Shown: piece after piece, positions 60,839-64,000 of the stretch | Position numbering within the stretch: position 1 is the stretch's first letter | Layout: every line of letters begins with the position of its first letter | NCBI GenBank assembly: GCA_963922875.1 | Contig: CAWUJH010000008.1 | Span: 62,001-126,000, forward strand | Source of the DNA: Ketobacter sp963922875 | Lineage (GTDB): Bacteria > Pseudomonadota > Gammaproteobacteria > Pseudomonadales > Ketobacteraceae | Length of the DNA stretch: 64,000 nucleotides | Direction: 5' to 3' | The notes under the pieces: generated by a model | Told to the model about the DNA's origin: nothing | The model's input: the letters and a program-made list of their open reading frames with translations, nothing else | Database searches by the model: none | Program-made: the position numbers and the translations under genes

Positions 60839-61993
60839 ATGAATAAATTAAGCCACACTTTTGGGCAGCTTCGAAGCCTCCTAGAGTGGCCATCGTCTAA
60901 AAAAGCGCAATTTGTATTGGCTCTTTTGTTTTTTGAGCAGACTCTTTATTGGTGGTCATTGCAATTTGCGGCTAATTTATCAGACGCTTTCCTTTATTTC
61001 GATATTGTCCAACTCGATCGTAAGAGCACAAATTTTTTAATTCTGCTGGGAATTACTTTTTTCTCTTACCTCTGCATTCCCTTTTTAAAAAAGGTATGGG
61101 GTGAAACCCCGTTTTACGAACATCTGGCTGCTCAAAATTTTGGTCTTAGCCATGTGTATTATGGCTATACCATTGGTTTGCTCTCCCTACCCGCAGGTGT
61201 AGTACTTGCGGCAGCCCCCGTAGTGGGTTTCATCTTTTTAAACCGCAAGGCTGTTCTCTTAGCCTATGCCACGGGATTGATGGAGTTTATTGCCATCTTA
61301 TATGCAACCCTGAGCGGCACGATTGACTATGCTCCACTTGCAACGAATATTACCGGTCCAGATGGTCAATTACTGCCTATATGGATGGCAATTTATGGCT
61401 TCTTCGCAGCACCCCATTTATTGTCTTTGTTTGCCATCGCTTACTATATACTGAAGCTATGGCGTGAACGGGAAAATGAAGTACAGCGGCTTAGTTACAC
61501 CGACTCTTTAACTGAACTGCTGAATCGACGTAGCATTATGGTTAATCTCAAGAAGGTATGGAAGCAATGCCAATTGACGAATAAACCCTTCAGCGTTTTG
61601 ATGATAGATTTAGATCATTTCAAACAGATTAATGATTCCTGGGGCCACGATATCGGAGATCAGGTACTCAAACATGCCGCAAATATTTTAAAAAAATCGG
61701 TTCGTCAGCTGGATTATGTAGGTCGCTATGGTGGCGAAGAATTTCTGATTATATTACCCGAATTAGATTCAGAGGCGGCCGCCAAAATTGCGGATAGAAT
61801 TCGCCAAACGCTTGCCTCGGAGCCAACTAAAACCGATAAAGGAGAATCGCTGTTGATTACCATGAGTCAAGGATTGAGCCATTTTCAGCCTGGCTCAACT
61901 CTCAACGCAGAAGAAGTCATTCAGTCTGCGGATCAAGCTTTATACGAGGCCAAAGCCAAAGGCCGTAATCAGTTAGTCATTGCAACCGACTAA
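60839..61993 (+). CDS. Membrane diguanylate cyclase, paralog 2 of 4
   Basis: 384 residues. The membrane part resembles paralog 1 but is more diverged: EWPSSKKAQFVLAL near the start, and HVYYGYTIGLLSLPAGVVLA in the shared motif. The GGDEF domain has RYGGEEF, DLDHFKQIND and the I-site RQLDY; all catalytic parts are present. It starts 31 nt after paralog 1 stops, so both may be one transcript. The Leu and Ala changes in the shared motif may set a different ligand preference. Confidence 0.92.
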   Translation: MNKLSHTFGQLRSLLEWPSSKKAQFVLALLFFEQTLYWWSLQFAANLSDAFLYFDIVQLDRKSTNFLILLGITFFSYLCIPFLKKVWGETPFYEHLAAQNFGLSHVYYGYTIGLLSLPAGVVLAAAPVVGFIFLNRKAVLLAYATGLMEFIAILYATLSGTIDYAPLATNITGPDGQLLPIWMAIYGFFAAPHLLSLFAIAYYILKLWRERENEVQRLSYTDSLTELLNRRSIMVNLKKVWKQCQLTNKPFSVLMIDLDHFKQINDSWGHDIGDQVLKHAANILKKSVRQLDYVGRYGGEEFLIILPELDSEAAAKIADRIRQTLASEPTKTDKGESLLITMSQGLSHFQPGSTLNAEEVIQSADQALYEAKAKGRNQLVIATD

Positions 61994-62268
61994 AATAGTG
62001 GTCAAACCAAAACCTGTTAAGGTAATATTCCAATACTAAACGTTATACTGTGTAAGTTACTAAGGCAAATGACAGCCTAATGTAAACGGAAGAAGTCAAG
62101 GCACTATCTTTATCTATCTGTATTTACTCATATATTTTGATTCGACTCGCTTATTTTAACTTTTTCGTTTTTAACTTTACGCAATACAATCACACTTTTT
62201 TACCATGGAGTATCAGTGAATTAATCGGTAAAAAGTTAGTCATATATTTAAACATATAAGAAATAAAA
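61994..62268. other. Gap between cyclase paralogs 2 and 3
   Basis: 275 AT-rich bases with no gene I can support. It likely holds a promoter for paralogs 3 and 4; no clear -35/-10 pair or operator stands out. Confidence 0.45.
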
Positions 62269-63420
62269 ATGACTTTGCCCGATCAACTACATTCAAAATA
62301 TGGTAATCCATTAGAATGGACTTCCGCTAAAAAGGCGAGCTTCCTTCTCGATGTCTATTTTGTTGGCCAATGTGTTTATTTTGTTAGTCTGTTCTTTGCA
62401 CTCAATTCCGATGCCCTCAGACCCGCCATGAACCTCGAGCAGGCCTATCAGCATTTAGCGTATTTCAAGCTACTATTATTATTTACCCTAATTGCTGTAG
62501 CCGGTATCAAGATAGTGTCTCGATCGTGCAAAGACTGCGTTCTCTATGAGCATATCGCTGCACAATTTTTTGCCATAACCCACGTCTACTATGGCTATAC
62601 TATCGGACTTATGGCATTGCCCACCGGAGTGGTGTTGGCTGGCGTACCTGTGCTCGGATTTATTGTCTTCAATCGTAAAGTTGTTGTTTTCTCATCTTTA
62701 AGCGCAATTATTACCGTTATCTTATTCTCTTTTGCCACCTTCAAAGACATTTTACCTTATGCACCTTTAGCTAAGAGTATTACTCAAAGTAACGGCCAGC
62801 TCGAGCCCACTTGGATGGCAGTATATATTTTCTTTGCTGCACCTTTACTCGTTATTATTTTTGCGATCACCTACTACGTACTGCATCGCTGGAGGCTACG
62901 AGAAGAAGAAGTCCAGTTCCTCAGCACTACGGATTCATTAACCGGACTCCTGAATCGTCGCAGTATTATGGAGCGCCTTGAGCACGCGAAAGAAATCAGT
63001 GAAAAAACCTGTCAACCACTGGCAGTTATTATGGTGGACTTAGATCATTTCAAACAGATTAATGACACCTGGGGACATAGTATTGGAGATTGCGCATTGC
63101 AATCAGCGGCAAATGCTCTTAAAAGCACCATTCGTCAGCACGATTTCGTAGGTCGCTATGGTGGCGAAGAATTCCTGGTGATTTTGCCAGGCCTGGAAGC
63201 TGAACAGGCGCAAATTTTGGCTGAGCGTATTCGCATCGCTGTGGCAGACACCAAGGTTGATGTCAATCCTCAAGTCACCTTGGGCGTCACCGCTAGTCTG
63301 GGTATGTGCTGTTGCGGATTGGGCCGAAAATTGTCTTTAGAGGATCTCATTAAGCAAGCCGACATGGCTCTTTATAAAGCCAAACATGATGGAAGAGACA
63401 AACTGGTAGTTGCTGGGTAA
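62269..63420 (+). CDS. Membrane diguanylate cyclase, paralog 3 of 4
   Basis: 383 residues. The N-terminus MTLPDQLHSKYGNPLEWTSA matches paralog 1 in layout. The shared motif is HVYYGYTIGLMALPTGVVLAG. The GGDEF domain has RYGGEEF, DLDHFKQIND and the I-site RQHDF. A 275-nt gap precedes it, so it may have its own promoter. Of the three full genes it seems nearest to paralog 1 in the linker WRLREEEVQFLSTTDSLTGLLNRRS. Confidence 0.92.
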   Translation: MTLPDQLHSKYGNPLEWTSAKKASFLLDVYFVGQCVYFVSLFFALNSDALRPAMNLEQAYQHLAYFKLLLLFTLIAVAGIKIVSRSCKDCVLYEHIAAQFFAITHVYYGYTIGLMALPTGVVLAGVPVLGFIVFNRKVVVFSSLSAIITVILFSFATFKDILPYAPLAKSITQSNGQLEPTWMAVYIFFAAPLLVIIFAITYYVLHRWRLREEEVQFLSTTDSLTGLLNRRSIMERLEHAKEISEKTCQPLAVIMVDLDHFKQINDTWGHSIGDCALQSAANALKSTIRQHDFVGRYGGEEFLVILPGLEAEQAQILAERIRIAVADTKVDVNPQVTLGVTASLGMCCCGLGRKLSLEDLIKQADMALYKAKHDGRDKLVVAG

Positions 63421-63423
63421 GCT

Positions 63424-64000
63424 ATGAATATATTTGCAATGTTACATAAAAAGCTAGGCAACCCTTTAGACTGGCCATCCTCAAAGAAGGCAAGCTTTCT
63501 ACTTCAAATTCATTTTTTGGAACAATGCCTGTATCTGTTTTCGATTTACTTTCTACTCAACAGCCCAGAGTTAAGCCGTCATCTTAATATTGAGTTTAGC
63601 CTGCTGCATTTAAGCTTTTTTAAAGCCATAGTGATGTCTACTTTAGGTGTCATCATTATCGTAAAACTGCTCCAACACTACTGGCATGAAAGTTCTGCTT
63701 TTGAGCATATCGCTGCCCAAATATTTGCAATATCCCAAGTTTACTATGGTTATTGCATTGGCTTAATGTCACTGCCAACGGGTGTCGTACTCGCCGGAGT
63801 TCCTGTAGTGGGTTTTATTTTCTTTCATCGCCGCGCCGTGGTGTATTCAGTGATTAGTAGTACTATTGCCATATTTGCTTTTTCCTATGCTACATTAATC
63901 GATTTAATTCCTTATGCCCCTCTGGCACACAATATCACCAACCCTGAGGGCCAATTAGACCCTGTGTGGGCTTTGATTTACTGTTTTTTCACTTTGCCTC
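63424..64000 (+). CDS. Membrane diguanylate cyclase, paralog 4 of 4 (cut by right edge)
   Basis: I translated 192 codons from the ATG at 63424, starting MNIFAMLHKKLGNPLDWPSS. The membrane domain is complete to the PYAPLAHNIT block, and the shared motif is QVYYGYCIGLMSLPTGVVLAG. The cyclase domain would follow beyond the edge; that it is present is inferred from the three paralogs. It starts 3 nt after paralog 3 stops, so these two are co-transcribed. GAL-type differences are few; Cys replaces Thr in YGYTIG. Confidence 0.85.
   Translation, partial: MNIFAMLHKKLGNPLDWPSSKKASFLLQIHFLEQCLYLFSIYFLLNSPELSRHLNIEFSLLHLSFFKAIVMSTLGVIIIVKLLQHYWHESSAFEHIAAQIFAISQVYYGYCIGLMSLPTGVVLAGVPVVGFIFFHRRAVVYSVISSTIAIFAFSYATLIDLIPYAPLAHNITNPEGQLDPVWALIYCFFTLP

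Noticed and set aside
1..64000. CRISPR, phage, IS element, tRNA or rRNA
   Set aside because: No repeat-spacer pattern, transposase, integrase or structural-RNA sequence was seen on reading the gene and intergenic regions.

Overview
The window reads as chromosome of a free-living, respiring gammaproteobacterium related to Pseudomonadales/Oceanospirillales/Cellvibrionales. The gene orders lexA / psrA-like tetR / nagZ / MTA-phosphorylase / mfd, and topA / DUF6586-like gene / small PA3009-like gene / lexA, are those I know from Pseudomonas aeruginosa (recalled, not searched). It also has a full cbb3 oxidase locus with an FNR/ANR-type promoter, a phasin, an SCP2 protein and many c-di-GMP genes. 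I see no rRNA, tRNA, CRISPR array, IS element or phage gene.

Layout. (1) 1-16.3 kb: cobalamin synthesis on the minus strand. A B12 riboswitch (about 16126-16310) leads a 14-gene set of tightly packed genes: cbtB, cbtA, a fused chlI-chlD chelatase ATPase, cobO, cobB, cbiD, cobK, cbiX, cobH, cobL, cobI, a short cbiG, cobJ, cobM. A plus-strand gene joining a cNMP-binding domain to an EAL domain follows, and beyond it lie cobW and the start of cobN, which runs off the left edge. The set mixes early cobalt insertion genes (CbiX, CbiG, CbiD) with late-insertion genes (CobN, ChlID, CobW). (2) 16.5-21.3 kb: single genes: a lipoprotein cytochrome c, epmC, a MATE transporter, a conserved unknown, tusA, an ABM monooxygenase, an SCP2 protein and a PII protein. 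(3) 21.6-33.4 kb: ccoNOQP-ccoGHIS, then a SafE-like membrane protein, a phospholipase D/cardiolipin synthase and a CPA2 cation/proton antiporter, all on the plus strand. (4) 33.6-40.6 kb: a mixed stretch with a secreted M64 metallopeptidase and partner, an unknown, a degenerate membrane GGDEF protein, a CnoX-like thioredoxin, a Sel1 protein and a phasin. (5) 40.7-57.8 kb: housekeeping genes: mfd, csiV, mtiP, hpt, mscS, nagZ, a YkuD enzyme without signal peptide, a PsrA-type regulator with an operator pair, lexA with an SOS box, small conserved genes, a chemoreceptor and topA. (6) 57.8-64 kb: uspA, a protein with a CheZ-like motif, a small lipoprotein and four tandem paralogous membrane diguanylate cyclases, the last cut by the right edge.

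How it fits together. The first 16 kb supplies B12 with end-product control through the riboswitch. The cco region supplies a high-affinity oxidase with its copper and assembly factors, and its promoter has an FNR-type box centred at about -41.5. The window has one EAL enzyme, one apparently inactive GGDEF protein and four GGDEF enzymes, so c-di-GMP signalling is prominent. The most unusual points are the mixed cobalt-insertion gene set with a CbiG lacking its middle domain, the tandem cyclase family with a shared unknown membrane sensor, the CheZ-like protein beside it, the signal-less YkuD enzyme beside nagZ, and a symmetric palindrome upstream of topA.
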